A stretch of DNA of 64,000 bases from Alligator mississippiensis (Eukaryota > Chordata > Crocodylia > Alligatoridae): the NCBI RefSeq assembly GCF_030867095.1, contig NC_081824.1:392536829-392600828 (forward strand). The letters run 5' to 3'. The position numbers were made by a program, and so were the translations under genes. Positions 24,094 to 36,370 of this stretch are shown one piece after another; the stretch's first letter is position 1, and each line of letters opens with the position of its first letter. The notes beneath the pieces were generated by a model, which was not told the origin of the DNA, made no database searches, and saw only the letters and a program-made list of their open reading frames with translations.

Positions 24094-24408
24094 AGAATCG
24101 ATGCATAGGGGGTGCACGTACATACCCTGAGAGCACCGGTACACCTCCTGTGAGGCCATGCTCCCTGTTTAGCTGGTGGGTAGGGGGGGCAGGCAGGAGC
24201 ACCAGTGCCCCCCTTGCGAGTGCCAGCCAGGAAGCGGGGCCACCAGCAAAGTGGCCACGGGAGTTTTACAGTGAGTGAGATTGGCCACTGGGGGATCCCC
24301 CCCACCCAGTGGGATTGGCTGCCAGGGAACCCCTGCTTCCCGGTCACTGACTGGTGTTGGGGGGGGGGCATATGCCCCCCCTTACTCAAAAGGCACTAGA
24401 CACCCATG
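24094..24408. mobile_element. unclassified 315-bp element inserted in the LINE, 9-bp target duplication
   Basis: The LINE text is broken at ATTGCCTAC, which is repeated exactly at 24085-24093 and 24409-24417. The insert is GC-rich (GGGGGTGCACGTACATACCC start, GGCATATGCCCC palindrome near the end). A similar start (AGGGGGTGCACG) is found at 36131. Confidence 0.75.
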
Positions 24409-24450
24409 ATTGCCTACTACTCAGATACATTATCTATGGTGTGTTATGAA

Positions 24451-24735
24451 CAGGCATCTTGGTTTTGTCCGATTTAAAAAAAAAAAAAAAAAAATCCTCA
24501 ATTTTCAGATTAAAACAAGCAACTCCAAATCCACATTTTTGTGTGATTTTAAAATGAAACGCCACTAATTTTTATATATATTATTATTAAACACCTATAT
24601 GTATATAAAATGAAACACCACTATGTATATGTATAGTGGTGTTTCATTTTAAATCACACACAAATGTAGATTGGAGGTTACTTTTTTAATCCAAAATTTA
24701 GAGAGTTTTTAAATCAGAGAAAACCAGGATCCCTG
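24451..24735. mobile_element. hAT-like MITE with 8-bp target duplication
   Basis: Ends CAGGCATCTTGGTTTTGTCC and GAAAACCAGGATCCCTG are inverted. The interior contains two inverted AAATGAAACACCACTA blocks. Flanks GTTATGAA (24443-24450) and GTTATGAG (24736-24743) match in 7 of 8 bases. It is inserted in the LINE remnant. Confidence 0.85.
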
Positions 24736-24882
24736 GTTATGAGAACATTGGTGCCCTATCTAGTAGCTCTCTTACTAAGTCATGGATATGACAAGGATGT
24801 TTGCTTTGCTCCACTACTTTTTAATCTATTTCTGAATAATCTAAAGCATGTGCTAATAGGGAGACAATTCCGTGCACTTATA

Positions 24883-27460
24883 CAGCACAAGCTTTGTTAT
24901 CCAGCATGAGTAGAGAATGGGGGTGGGGTGCCAGTGTCTAAAAATTCCAGTTATCTAAGAGTATACCTAGCCAGGAAGACAGTGCCATCCTTGTAGTACA
25001 ATTTTTCAAAGAATTAGAAATATTAGAAATTACAATACATTACAGCATAACATATTGCATAAAGAATAAAATAGTATACAGGTACTCACTAATCAAGTAG
25101 TAGTAAAGCAGCACCGGAGTAGAGAGAATTTCTGAGGCAGTGATATACAGTACAGTACAGTAAAGTTACACGTAGTACACTATTGGCAGCACACGGCATA
25201 CTCTTAGATCACTTAAAAGTACAATACACTTAACACTACACTATAACTAAAACTATTTACTAAACTATTTACTAAAACTATTTACACTACTGCACTGTAC
25301 ATAATTTGCAGCCTCTTTAGAGATTCAAGAGGCACTTGGGGATCTTGCAGTGCCTCAGAGTCATCAACATCAATTGCAGATGTAGATGGTGATGGGGCTG
25401 ATTCTGTACTGGCTTTATGACAAGCCCTAGAAGCTTTTTTAAAGAAATCCCTGCTATCAGCTTGCCTACTTCCTGCCTGCCACCTTTTGCATGAATAATG
25501 TGTAACTGCATAACCTCCTGTGCACAATAACAACTCTGCCTTTCAGCAAATTTAATGAAGTTGTCAATACATGAAGCAGCACTAACCCAAGATATTTTCT
25601 GCTCTTCACTAAAGTAGTCTTCTTCAGAGTTCTTTTTCAGTGGCCTTAGATTTTTCAAGATTAACAACACTCCTTATTTCTGCATTACTAAAAACATTTT
25701 CAACTTTTTGTTCAGCTTCGATCCACTCTTTTATCTCACTTTCTTGATGTTTTGTTGACTGGATTTGTAGAAGGAACATCCTTCACCACTTCAAGAATTT
25801 GAGCTATTATATTTTTTCTATGTATCACATTAAAACCTTCAACTTCTTCTTCATTAGAAGACCCTTCTGCAAACAACAATAGGCCACAAGTTTCTTTAAG
25901 CACTTCTTAATGTTTTACTTTTTACAGAATTCCAGGCACAAGCCGCATTAAAAAAAATGCATATTTTATTTTATAAAGAGATTGAAAGTTCTGGATAGTG
26001 CCTTCAAGATTGATAAACTTTCTCAGAATCTCTCTTCTGTAATAACATTTCATATTCTCGATTAATGCCCTGGTCCATTGGTTGAATTAGTGAGTTAACA
26101 TTGGCAGGTAGGAAGATGGTAAAAATATTATCTGAGACTAATTCGCATTCAGGGGGATGAGCTTGACAATTTTCTAATAATAGAATAGCTTTACTACCTT
26201 GAGGTTTTCCAATTTTTCTAAAATGTTCTTTCACTGATGGTAAAAAACATGATGAAACCAGTCATAATTTCCTTTGTCCATCCATGTGTTACTTTGGGCT
26301 TTGTAAACAACAGGTACAGGTGTAATACCCTTAAAAGCTCTAGGATGATTACATTTTCCATCCACCAAGAGCTTCGCTTTTATGTGTGCCTCCTGCATTA
26401 GCACACGTTGTTAGGCCCCAACTCCACATGGCGCCCAACAACTAGGGAGATGACAATCCAATTGCCCATAGATCATGTTACTCATTAGCCAGAGCAAGCA
26501 GGGAGCAAACACCAGCACACATTGCTCGCAACAGCTTGATTCAAAATGGAGATGGCTTCGGGCAAGCTCCCTCACAGGCACCCAGTCTATGAACACGGGG
26601 AGCAACCCTGAACTTTATTTTTTTCACATTTTATACACCTTCATACATATTAACATTGACTCCACCTATATCCCTTCTCAGGTTCCACCCATTTCTCCTT
26701 CCATCTCAAGCTTCACCTCTGGTTACTGTTTACTTAATTAGCATGGAATTGCCTATGCATTTCCTTCATTTACGTGCCTCTCTGCTAAGAGTACATGCGT
26801 AAGGCCATGAACTTGAGTACTCTCGGTCAATCACTTTTTTTTTTTGTGGTTCTTGCTGACTTCAGGATCATCTCCAAGGTCTTGCTTCTCCTTTATGTCC
26901 TGACAATAGCTGGTAGGCTACATCTTGTTCTTCTTACACAATGGGCTCTAACACTACGACTTTGTTTAGAAACTGCCTGCCTAAGTTTTTGCAAGGTTAG
27001 TCTTAATATATCATTCTGCCTTGTTCCCAGCAGCTCTGCTGAGACACAGAAAAAAAGCCTTTATTCAGCTGCAGAATCCAAATTATTGTCAGCCTAATGC
27101 ACGTAAGCACAGTTATTTGGTCTTTATTCTCCTTGAAACCAACAGCACCAGATTCACCCGCACCAGCAAGGGTAGAATTCAGCAAACATCACCAAACTAG
27201 GCCAGTTTCGTCTGCATTGTGGATTTGGTAGGGGATAGATCATGCTCAGCAACTAATTTGTTAAAAAAATCCACAGTTTTTTTCAGCAGCTTCATGGTCA
27301 GTCAATTTTATTTCACCAGACACATCTAGCCTTCTAATGCCATGATGAAGTTTAAAACATGAAAGCCATCCAGCCAAAAGTGTGCAGAGTTAAGTCAAAT
27401 CCATTTGCTTGTAGAAATCTTTTGCCTTTTCAATGAACTTGTTTTCTTAATTGGTTCTAA
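24883..27460 (-). mobile_element. Tigger/pogo-like DNA transposon, transposase pseudogene, split by an LTR
   Basis: The left end TA|CAGCACAAGCTTTGTTATCC resembles pogo/Tigger termini with TA duplication. On the minus strand, decayed transposase runs from about 27440 down to 25280: a DNA-binding part ([21 protein letters not shown], about 27340-27420), then [13 protein letters not shown] (about 27110-27150). After the LTR insert follow a [14 protein letters not shown] block (about 26280), the DDE core [12 protein letters not shown] and [13 protein letters not shown] (26070-26200), and a Ser/Asp-rich C-terminus (25282-25670). The motif [10 protein letters not shown] has Glu where a catalytic Asp is usual. 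Frameshifts and stops make it inactive. The right terminus was not found. Confidence 0.8.
26409..27101 (-). mobile_element. solo LTR inserted in the Tigger-like transposase
   Basis: On the minus strand it runs from TGCATTAGGC to GGGGCCTAACA, with TTAGGC/GCCTAA at its ends. It has a TATA-like GTATAAAATG at about 26626-26640 and AATAAA at about 26617, then a U5-like part with TTGTTGGGCGCCATG. The transposase frame is continuous when read across it. ACGTG occurs on both sides, but exact ends and duplication length are uncertain. No viral genes are present. Confidence 0.65.
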
Positions 27461-27479
27461 TTAGGTAAGAGGCTTCCCA

Positions 27480-28430
27480 TTCTTGCCGCAATGCCAAGCT
27501 GTGCTATCTGATGCTCCGTTCCTCCCCTACACCACAGCCCAAGCCTCACAGATGGCATCCAGGTGACACAATGCTTCAGGTCTACAGCCGGACCAAGCTT
27601 AGCCTTCATTGTCAGGCCTCATACACACACACATTCATACCACACTCCTCTCACTAGGGCCTCTCACGCTCCACCCCCCTCTCACAACATCAACAACTTA
27701 TACCACCTTGTTCCCTCTCAGAGCAGGCTCCTTCTGCCATAGGCTTTATCTAGCACACAGCTTGGGTGGCAGACATACCATCTTTTGGGCCTCTCCCACG
27801 ACCCTCACTGGGGTAGTGGCCAGCCAATTACCCAACCGGGGCCAAGCTTGCCCTGGCTCCTCCCAGGGCAACTGTACACAAACTCTCACACACACTGGGC
27901 TCCCAGCCCTCTGGTTTCCCCCTCACTGGGTCTCCACACCTGCCCCCTCACAGGGGCTCCACATCTCTACCCCTTCACTGGGGCCTACCCTTACTGGGGC
28001 TCCACATGGGGCTTCCCTCCCTGGTGGGGGCTCAGGTGGCCATAGCTGTACCTGGCCTTAACTGCTACCCACAGTGATGTGGGGGTTAGGGGTTATTGAA
28101 GCACCCAGACCTGCCTTCCACTGGGATGGTAAGTGGTCTAGTATTTTCCTGGAGGCTCCCGCACCACAGGGAGCCCCACCAGGCCAGCCACTCCTGGCAG
28201 GGTGCAGTTTTAGGTCATGCCCAGGACCAAGAGCCTCCTGCTCCTACCTGCAGATGTTATCATACAGCAGCTCAGACAAGCAATGTTTCTGCCTGGCCTG
28301 CCAGCAGCAATCTGCTCTCTATATAGGCAGCCAGTGTCTCAAAGTGGATGCCGCAATCAAGCGCCTGCCAGCTGTTTGGCTCAGCCCTTAAAGTGGCAGG
28401 CACCAACCTCACCTTTTTCTAGATGTTTAC
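27480..28430. repeat. GC-rich segment with degenerate minisatellite
   Basis: From about 27640 to 28020 a motif like CACTGGGGCTCCACA recurs irregularly (CTCACTAGGGCC, TCACTGGGTCTCCACA, TCACAGGGGCTCCACA, TTACTGGGGCTCCACA). A TATATAGGC at 28320 could be an LTR promoter, but no LTR ends are clear. It is not recognised as any known family. Confidence 0.45.
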
Positions 28431-31400
28431 AAATGTCTATTTTCTGCATTAATGTCAACACAACACTTTTTTTTTGCTTTTCACCTTTGCTTTTTTGAAT
28501 CAATAATATAAATAAAACTCACAATAAGGTAGGCAAAAAATAATCTAAATATATTGTTTCTTGAATACAGTTGTCATCAGAATTAAATGCAAGTTTCTTT
28601 AAGATTAAATAAACAAAGTCTAGCCTTTTTGAGCATCTTGATCCAATGCTTCACTGAAGGTTATTTCAACAACTAAGCGATGTTCACCTGACTTCTTTTT
28701 TTTAGCTTGAGTTAAAAACAGTCTGCAAGGCTGTGAAATAAGAGCTATATTTCTAGGAGCAGCTAACAGACAGCAGAATTGCAGAAGAAAGGCTAGCTTG
28801 ATTTAGTGGAACATCAAAACCATTAAAAAGGAGAGGGGGTCATTAACACCCATGGAATGAAGAGTTTAGAAGGAAGCAGGAAAACTACAATGAGTTATGA
28901 AGACCGGTGTCTCCTTCACTACTGCCTAAATAGAAATGTCGCTGCCCTTCCCAGGCAGTTGGTTCTAAACTTTAAGTGGTCTAGGAATTGAAGGATCTAC
29001 CCCTGGAGACGCATTTACTCTTTTAAATGTATTAAATGCCCTAAGAACTACATTTTAGAAGCCTCTTCCAAGTAAACCCTTATTTACTTAAGGTTAGTTA
29101 AATAACATATACATTTTCTTTCAGACAAATGACTTTGGAAGTTTGCTGACTCAGTATTACCCAATATTTAAAACAAGATATAAATTAAAGATTCTAACCT
29201 GGAGACAGAGATGCAGGCAGTGAAATCTTCTTAAACTTCTCATTTGAGATTAGTAAAGCACTCTTTTGGCATAGAAAACTACCCATCTGAAGTACAAAAC
29301 TACAAACAATGAGAGGCCTTTACTAGTCTGCAGTTCACTCCAATGAGATGCGAAGTTGTTATGGGCAGGTGGTGTTGGCAGCTGTATGTTGGCAGCTGTA
29401 TACAGACAGGTCTTGCTCATTTAAAAAAATAAATTAAAGGAAAATAGATCTCTTCATTAGTTGAAAATTACTAATTACTACTGAAGAAAAACAATTGACT
29501 GCTCTCTACAAATTGTAGGCTGCCCTGTATTCCCTGGGTATATTTGTGTTACTTGCGCAAAGAATAAGAGCTGAAGTCAAATAGTGTTTCCCTATTCATT
29601 TTTTTTATTCTACTTTTGTACTTTGTTTCATTTTATCTCTTTTTGTATCATCATATAGTCTTTTCTGTTTCAGTTTGTTTGAATTGGTAGAATGCGTAAT
29701 CTTATGGTATTTTGACCAGTAACCATACATTATATATTTTATTGTTACATTATATATCATTTTATTGTAAATGTTACTGTATTGTTTTAGCAAAAGATGT
29801 AAATAAACTACTAGAAATATCACCTGTCTAATTACCTTTTGAGGCGTTAGGTCAGTTCAAGTACTGAACTGGGAAGTTTCCAGCATTACTTCAAATCCTT
29901 AAGAAATAAGTTACAAATGAAAAAAATGTACTTGTTATAGTTAGATGATGTGGTGTGCTCTCCTTTCTATCTTTACTATACCTTTACCTTGCTGTTATTA
30001 TAGCAAAAATTATACATCATAGCAATAGCAACAATTCAAAATCAAACCTCAATAAATAAAGCAAGCAACTTATTCTACTGTGTGAATTGGTCTGCAAGGA
30101 GCACTTTAGTGACCCTGTCTCATGATTTCTCATGCTCAGCATTTCAGTGGTTGAGGACTAATAAAGATGTTTCTCATACTATTACTCCTTTCATCTGGTA
30201 TTGCAGTTAGCTACTCCTTGAATGAAATAAGAGTAATTTAAAATTAATGTACTATCAGCAAAGAACATTCAAAGTACAGTACAACAATTAACTTATAAAT
30301 AAGATCATTTTTAAATATCAGGAGTGTTGTTGAGAACTCTGTTCTCCCTGGAGTGCTTATTCAATTACAGCAAAGAAAATACCCAGCCAGAAATTACTGC
30401 AAGGTAAAAATGCATTGCTTTACCCATAGGGGTTTTATTTTGTCCCTGGCCTGTTTGTGTAGTCTTAACACAACTTTTCATGGCTTTTATTTTAAATCTT
30501 CCTCTACAGAAGGGGCTAGAAGATTTGTTTTGTTGGGGGGGGGGGGGGGTTGTCGTTAGGCTTTTTTATTTTATGTTATGAGCATATGAAAGCAGCAATT
30601 GGAGAAAAAAAACACCAGATGGTTTGTGCATTCTGTTGCAAGCAGGGGGAAAAGTGCTCAACCTTTCAATATGCATATAACACTCAGTCTGCAAATAGTT
30701 TAGAGGACAAATACGTTGTGGTAAGATATTTTGGAATAAAAGAAGAATTTAAAATATCAGCATATTAGCTCTTCTGATGAAATTATGGAAAATATGGAGA
30801 GTTGTTTTAGATATACATATATAGATAATGTATTGTTAAAGAAAAAAGTTCATATAAGAATATTATTGGCAGATTCATGTTGCATGATTAGGTAGTCTCA
30901 AGTCAAAACATTCTGTAGTTCAGATTATGAACACAATTTTAATTCCACAATTTACACATGGAATTATACAACTGTGTACTTGTTAAATAATACAATATAA
31001 TATTCTATATACCAATAGCATAATGTCATACTTTTATACATTAATTTAGGGCTAAATCCTGCTTTTATTTTACCTGCTTAAATAGCATAGGTAGCTGCAT
31101 AATTGTAGTGTTGTGCACTTAAGCACAGTTTGGGGGTTTATTTAAGTCCTGCCTAGGGGCAGAAACAGATTCTAGGCTCCCCTCCCTTAGAGAGTGTTTA
31201 AACCTGCATATCCCCATTTCCACTAATGTGCTCTAACAATCAGACATTGCACTGAGCACTAACCAGATATCTTTTTGAAGGTGATCCACTGCACCTTTAA
31301 TATTTAATATTCACTTGTTAAACAGCACTGGGAAAAGTTTTCTGCTTTTGGGAACAGGGGTTAGAAAATAGACCTTTTCTTCCAAATTAACATCTATCTC

Positions 31401-31539
31401 ACTCAGCCACCCCCTCCACTTCCTTACAGCCTTTTTCCTGACTCCAGCATAACTTCCTCTCTTGCCTGCTGCTTCTATCTTTTACCACTTCTTTATGACC
31501 AACATTTCAAAACTGTCTGCCGAAAGTTAGGACTCTGTG

Positions 31540-31760
31540 GGTGTGTCCCAACGAGCTCACACAGAGGCGTTCACTGCACTGCTAATTTGCAGCATGGCAG
31601 GTTTTCTTAACCCTGGGAGATCACCTCTGCTGGAGCCCCAGGAGGCCCTCAAGACTCTAGGTAAGGCTGCTGGGGCCAGCCCAGGTCAACTTGCCACCCA
31701 CCCCACCTAGGCCAACTTGCCACATATCAGAGTGCATGTGCAGGAGCATTCTATGGGGAC
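31540..31760 (+). mobile_element. short element with Harbinger-like left end
   Basis: Starts GGGTGTGTCCCAACGAGCTC, close to the left ends of the 16.2, 34.7, 43.2 and 49.3 kb elements. It ends with GTGCATGTGCAGGAGC, a decayed form of their right end. It is probably a deletion derivative. Confidence 0.4.
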
Positions 31761-33262
31761 AAATAGCAGTGGCACAAATATGAAGATTTAAAGAAAATTT
31801 TGGCCACACAGGTTTTAGATGGTATGTGCTGTCTTTTCAAAGATATACGTTTTAATAATTTTGGAAGTTCCTATCTAAGTGATCAACACAGCTTTCTTTG
31901 TAGGTAATTCACAGAATAAGACAGATAGGGCAAACCTTACTTAACTATACTCTCAGATGAATGACAGACTTCAATGGGCTTCATAAATTATAGGGCCCAA
32001 AAAAGACCACCACAATCATCCGGTTTACTGTATAATATAGAACATAAAACTTTCTCTGAATTAATCCTTATTTGGACTAGAGAATATCTTCTGGAAAACA
32101 TCACTCCTGATGTAAACATTTCCAGTGAGAAAAGACATCATAAAATCTTGTGCATTGTTCCAATGATTAACTACTACTGGCTTCCCCTCTTTAGCTGCCC
32201 AGGGTAACAGGAGTCCTGCCTTCCGTGGAGGTCAGGCCAGACCTGAGGGCCCTCTGGCTCATGAGTCAGGCATCTAATCTTCCAATCACACAGCCTCTAC
32301 CTTACCTAAGGGTTTCTACTTAATCTAATACTCATCCTACTTTGATCTACTGTAGTCTGCTCTCAAGTATTGCCAGAGAAGCCACTGAACTGCAGCCATT
32401 GCCTTCTTACCTGCCTGGAGTCTTTTCTGCCTACAACCATGCAACTAACTCTCAAACAGTATCCAGCTACTGTATAGCTCCCATGTTTAGCTTCCATGGC
32501 AGTTTACTTTCCCACATCTCTTTCTACCTTAGCTGCCTACCTGATTGCAGCCTTCTAATGCTGCTTTCCCCTCTTAAAGAGCCTTGGGCTTCCTGTTACA
32601 GAGGCTAAATTGTTCAGAGAAGCATAAGCTTTTGTAAGCAATAGCCTACTTCAGATTAACATGGCATTTCTGTGTATTATTTGAAAAATTGTCCATTATG
32701 ATGAAATTTAAATTTGTACTGTAGAGTTAAGTTGTGTGTTTAACTATTATTTCCTTATTTGCAAATATTTAGACATCTTTATAAGGTCCATAGAAACAAT
32801 ACATCCATAACTTTTAAAAATGTCTAAGTGATTTGGGAGTTTAGATCCAGTCTTGTACTGCATCCACATCCTGTTGCCTTTCAGAGAATCAGTGCTCAGT
32901 TAGTGTATTGCTTATGTGGAAAGAGAAGCTCTGTAGTGAACCAGAATGAAAGACTACTGTTCCTTTATTTTAAAAAAATTCTTCTGTTCCAAAGAAATGG
33001 AATCTGTGATCCTTTACCATTTATGACTGAAAAGCAGCATCCTTCTCAGACTTCTTTATACTTTGAACTATCTAAAGGTACTGAATCCCCTATGTTTTAT
33101 GAAGTAAGCAGAAGCTATCCCTAATGTCTTCCCCCTTCAGTACATTTTCCTGTTTCACATCTATGTTAGTATGTGCAAAGAATGCTGAGCTGAGAGAAAA
33201 ATATTATCTTAAAAAAAAATATACTGCATATGTGCAGGATGCAATTTGTGGTGGGTCATAAC

Positions 33263-33428
33263 CAGGGATCCTGGTTTTCTCTGATTCAAAACAATCCCCA
33301 ATTTTCAGTTAAAAAAGAGTAACCCCAAATCCACATTTCTCCACGATTAAAATGAAACACTGCTATATACTTACTTTTTAAACTGATATTTGGGGATTGT
33401 TTTAAATCAGAGAAAACCAGGATCCCTG
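33263..33428. mobile_element. hAT-like MITE (166 bp) with perfect 8-bp target duplication
   Basis: Ends CAGGGATCCTGGTTTTCTC and GAGAAAACCAGGATCCCTG are perfect inverted repeats. The direct repeat GTCATAAC flanks at 33255-33262 and 33429-33436. This is the best-preserved member of the family in the window. Confidence 0.92.
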
Positions 33429-33549
33429 GTCATAACTTGGTCTAATCATAATTTCAGAAAGTTATTAGCAACTGAAAACATGTTATTAAATGGAAAAATA
33501 TTAGGCAGCATTATATATCCAGTAACCTGTTGACCGCTTTCCTCTAGCT

Positions 33550-33635
33550 TGGCCCCTTAGCTCAAGATGCACTGTCTTAGACTTTAGCTTCTGGGTTCCA
33601 ACCCCTGTCTTATGTTCTGGGCCCCTGGCCCCTGT
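33550..33635 (+). mobile_element. tRNA-derived SINE fragment
   Basis: Has A-box-like TTAGCTCAAGATG and B-box-like GGGTTCCAACCCC at tRNA-like spacing, followed by T-rich and TATA repeats. It is not a functional tRNA: no clover-leaf acceptor stem could be drawn. Confidence 0.4.
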
Positions 33636-33764
33636 GTCTTGCTCTATATATATACATACTACTATTGCTTAATAGGATTTAGTCATTGAGAAGCAATTAA
33701 CAGTAGTCAAATAGATAGATAAATACACATCTTTATAATGATACATAATATATATCTATTATAT

Positions 33765-33812
33765 GTGTGTGTGTGTGTATGTATAGATATATGTATGTAT
33801 ATATATGGATAA
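33765..33812. repeat. TG/TA microsatellite
   Basis: TGTGTGTGTGTGTAT followed by TATATG/TATG repeats. Confidence 0.8.
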
Positions 33813-34661
33813 TATATATTCAGAGGTGAAACTAGCAAGTTTAGCATGTTGGGAAAACCCAGCTGGAGACTGTGTTGGGCAGTGGTTAGTCTTACTGCCG
33901 TGGGGACTCAAAATCCCCAACTCTTGCTTCTGCTGCTGCAGTGCTGCTGTGCAGACTCCCTGGGGGCTACAGTGCACCTCTAAGTTAGTGCCCACTCGCC
34001 TGGTCCTTGTTAAAATACTGATATATTGTCTGTAAGGGACACTTTGTAGGTGTACTTTCTTTTCTGTATTATAATTCAAGTGGGGCTGTGTTGGCACATA
34101 TTCTTATTACTTGTGACGTTGACTGTGGATTTAAATAGAAACAATCAAATTTAGACAGATAAAGTGTACAGTAGAATAAGTATACCTAATTATTTTAGAA
34201 TTAAAATAATATAATTTGCTATCAACACATTCTAACTTCATTATGCTTTCTTGTGTTGATATGTATTGCTTAATAGGATTTAGTACCATTGGGAATCAAG
34301 TCATAGTAGTCTTATATCAGTAATGCCATTAAAGTTAAAAAGCTTAATAGAAACAAAAGAGAAGTATTACACTTTTGCTATGCCTTGCCATGTCCTGTGC
34401 ACAGTCACTATTATTTGATGTCCTTAAATGCCACTACCTTGTAAATCTCTGTGTCATACTGAAATTCATTTAACTAACTATTGTAACAATATTTTTGGCT
34501 AGAAAAGTAATTTTAGACAGTCAAGTGCAATTAGAAAGGTTTAATATTTGTGAAAAATATATACAATAAAGTGAAAGAAATAATATGAGTATGTGGTAAC
34601 TACATGATTTTTTCTACCATATAATAATTATTACTGTATGTAAGATTCTAGTGGTCACATT

Positions 34662-35010
34662 GGGCATGTCAAGACGAGCCCACACATGCCTCTTGCCACG
34701 TCTCAAAGCAGTTTGAGACGTGGTAAGAGGCATTCTGGAAATAAAAAAATGTTCCCTGCTCTGCATATTTGTAGCAGCGGCTCAAAATGTGGTAGCTGGA
34801 TATCCAGGTATTCCCCTTCCTCCCGCTCTCCCCAAAAAAACGCACAGAAAAAAAGTGGAGTCTCGGGTCCTCCAAAGAGACACTTTGGTAGCTTGCCGGA
34901 ACATCCCTGTGGCTGCTTCTTGCCCCAGTGCTGAAGCACACTGCCTTCACTTGCGGGGCAGCCAGGAGTGGTGCAGCATGCGTGGACCTCGGCTCCATCC
35001 AAGGTAAGTA
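34662..35010 (+). mobile_element. Harbinger-like element, copy 4, 5' part
   Basis: Left end GGGCATGTCAAGACGAGCCC, a 44-nt subterminal hairpin at 34688-34731, then GTTCCCTGCTCTGC..TTTG and the block CCAGTGCTGAAGCACACTGCC found in the three larger copies. Homology fades near 35010. GC-rich sequence to 35720 (TCTC runs at 35300-35390) may belong to it or to another insert. No Myb/SANT-like part is visible here. Confidence 0.6.
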
Positions 35011-35639
35011 AGGGTGGGGGGACTAGAGCGGAGGAACTGTGGGGGTGCAGGGGAGTGTGGGTGTGGGGGGAATGTTCAGGAGGGGTGGGTCCCCTGCCTG
35101 CCCTCCTCATGGGCCACAGCTCCCCCCCCACACAGCAGCAGCCCATGGGGGCACTCAGGGCCCTCCTGGCAGAGCAGGGGCACTCCATCTTGGTCTGGCA
35201 GGCTTCCCCCCAATAGCACACTTGATCCCCATTCCCACCCCTGTTTCTCTTTCTCCTCTCCCCACCATCACCCAGAGTGATAGCATGCCCTAATCCTCTC
35301 TCTCTCTCCTCTCTCTCTGTCTCTCCTTAGAGCTGTAGTGCACCCACATCCTCTCTGTCTCTCTCTCTTCTCTTTCTCCCTCCCTTCCTTTGCCCCTGCC
35401 CAGAGTTGTAGTATGCCCCAATACCAATCCCTACCCAGAACCTGACAACCCCATCTGCAGCTTACACCACCACGCTGCCAATGTGACAGAAGCAGCCTGC
35501 ACCCAGCAAGTTCCAGGTGGGGATTCAGGCATCCACCCAGGTCCACAGCTGACACCACTGCATCAGCGCTGGGTCGATGCAGGGTGGGTGGGTGACACTG
35601 CTTAGCAGAAGCTGTTCTGCCCACCTGCCTAGCACCATG

Positions 35640-35729
35640 AGGCGGCTGGAGTTTTCAGCCATCTGTGGGCCAGATCCTATGAGATGGTGGCCACCTATCT
35701 GCTTGCCCTCCATATTTTGCCCACCCCTG
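35640..35729 (-). mobile_element. hAT-like terminus fragment
   Basis: On the minus strand it starts CAGGGGTGGGCAAAATATGG, a familiar type of hAT terminus. The other end is not identified. Confidence 0.35.
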
Positions 35730-35939
35730 ATCTAGGCTTTTCATGAAACTGGTCCCTAGGGATGCAGGAGGAAAAAAATAAGTTAGAGGGTATGTAGCCT
35801 GGTGAGTTGACTGCTACTGCTGCTACTTTGGTGAGCACTTCCCTGCTTCATTTCCTTTGCCCATTCTTTTCAATAACTGGTAAATACAAGGGGAACTGTA
35901 TCTGCTTCAGGCTTGCCAGAGAAGGGCCTGGATAATGCC

Positions 35940-36055
35940 TGACCTGTGGTGTGATTAGAGTGCTGCAGTGAAAACCCATGAGATGAAGACTCAAACCCCG
36001 TATAAGTGAGGGGCTTAGGACCCAGGCCTCTGGCTTTCTGGGTGAGTATCTTAAG
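35940..36055 (+). mobile_element. tRNA-derived SINE fragment
   Basis: GTGTGATTAGAGTGCTGCAG ... GACTCAAACCCCG resembles the A and B boxes of tRNA-type SINEs, followed by a CTGGGTGAGTATCTTAAGTA tail. Confidence 0.4.
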
Positions 36056-36124
36056 TATCAACTGTTGGGACTAAAACACAAGACAGTTCTTGGACCCATA
36101 GTTGTATATATGTACACAAGGGTG

Positions 36125-36370
36125 ACGTGTAGGGGGTGCACGCAGATGTACATGCACCCCCTGAGCATGGCAATGCACTCCCTACAGAAAGGCACTGCCG
36201 ACACTGGGCAGCACCTGCGGGTAGTCACTGACTCATGGTCAGCACTTACCCCCCCCGACCACCACTGACAGCTCTGGTGGCATCTGTGGGAGCTTGCCAC
36301 GCTCCCGTGGCGCTCCTGTTACTGCTGTGCACCCCAACTGCCAGGGGCACAGGTTGTTCATGCATATACA
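36125..36370. mobile_element. unclassified repeat related to the 24.1 kb insert
   Basis: Starts GTGTAGGGGGTGCACGCAG with the inverted word TGTACATGCACCCCC directly after. Similar to the start of the 24094-24408 element. The right end is unclear. Confidence 0.4.

Larger units (their letters stand above)
22840..24880 (+). mobile_element. LINE remnant (endonuclease plus reverse transcriptase), interrupted
   Basis: Frames with many stops and shifts read as an apurinic-type endonuclease (WNIAGM near 22900; a YSPP-like block near 23190; a GDF-like block near 23300). A reverse transcriptase follows (PEIFKKFIYWCLI; PISLMSNPAKLYGKHSLNYK near 23800; a segment matching SEEQTGFRKSYS; ASKYVKRPYHLYVAFI near 23960). 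After two inserted elements the frame resumes as CFAPLLFNLFLNNLK near 24800. It stops at the Tigger-like insertion at 24883, before the catalytic YADD block. Clade not decided (non-LTR, APE type). Confidence 0.75.

Noticed and set aside
26430..26445. TGGCGCCCAAC, like a tRNA-Lys primer-binding site next to an LTR on the + strand
   Set aside because: The LTR is on the minus strand, with TATA and AATAAA in minus order, and the motif lies inside its U5-like end; no internal viral sequence follows on +.
33550..33635. Possible tRNA gene
   Set aside because: A and B boxes are present but no acceptor stem or anticodon arm; better explained as a SINE head.
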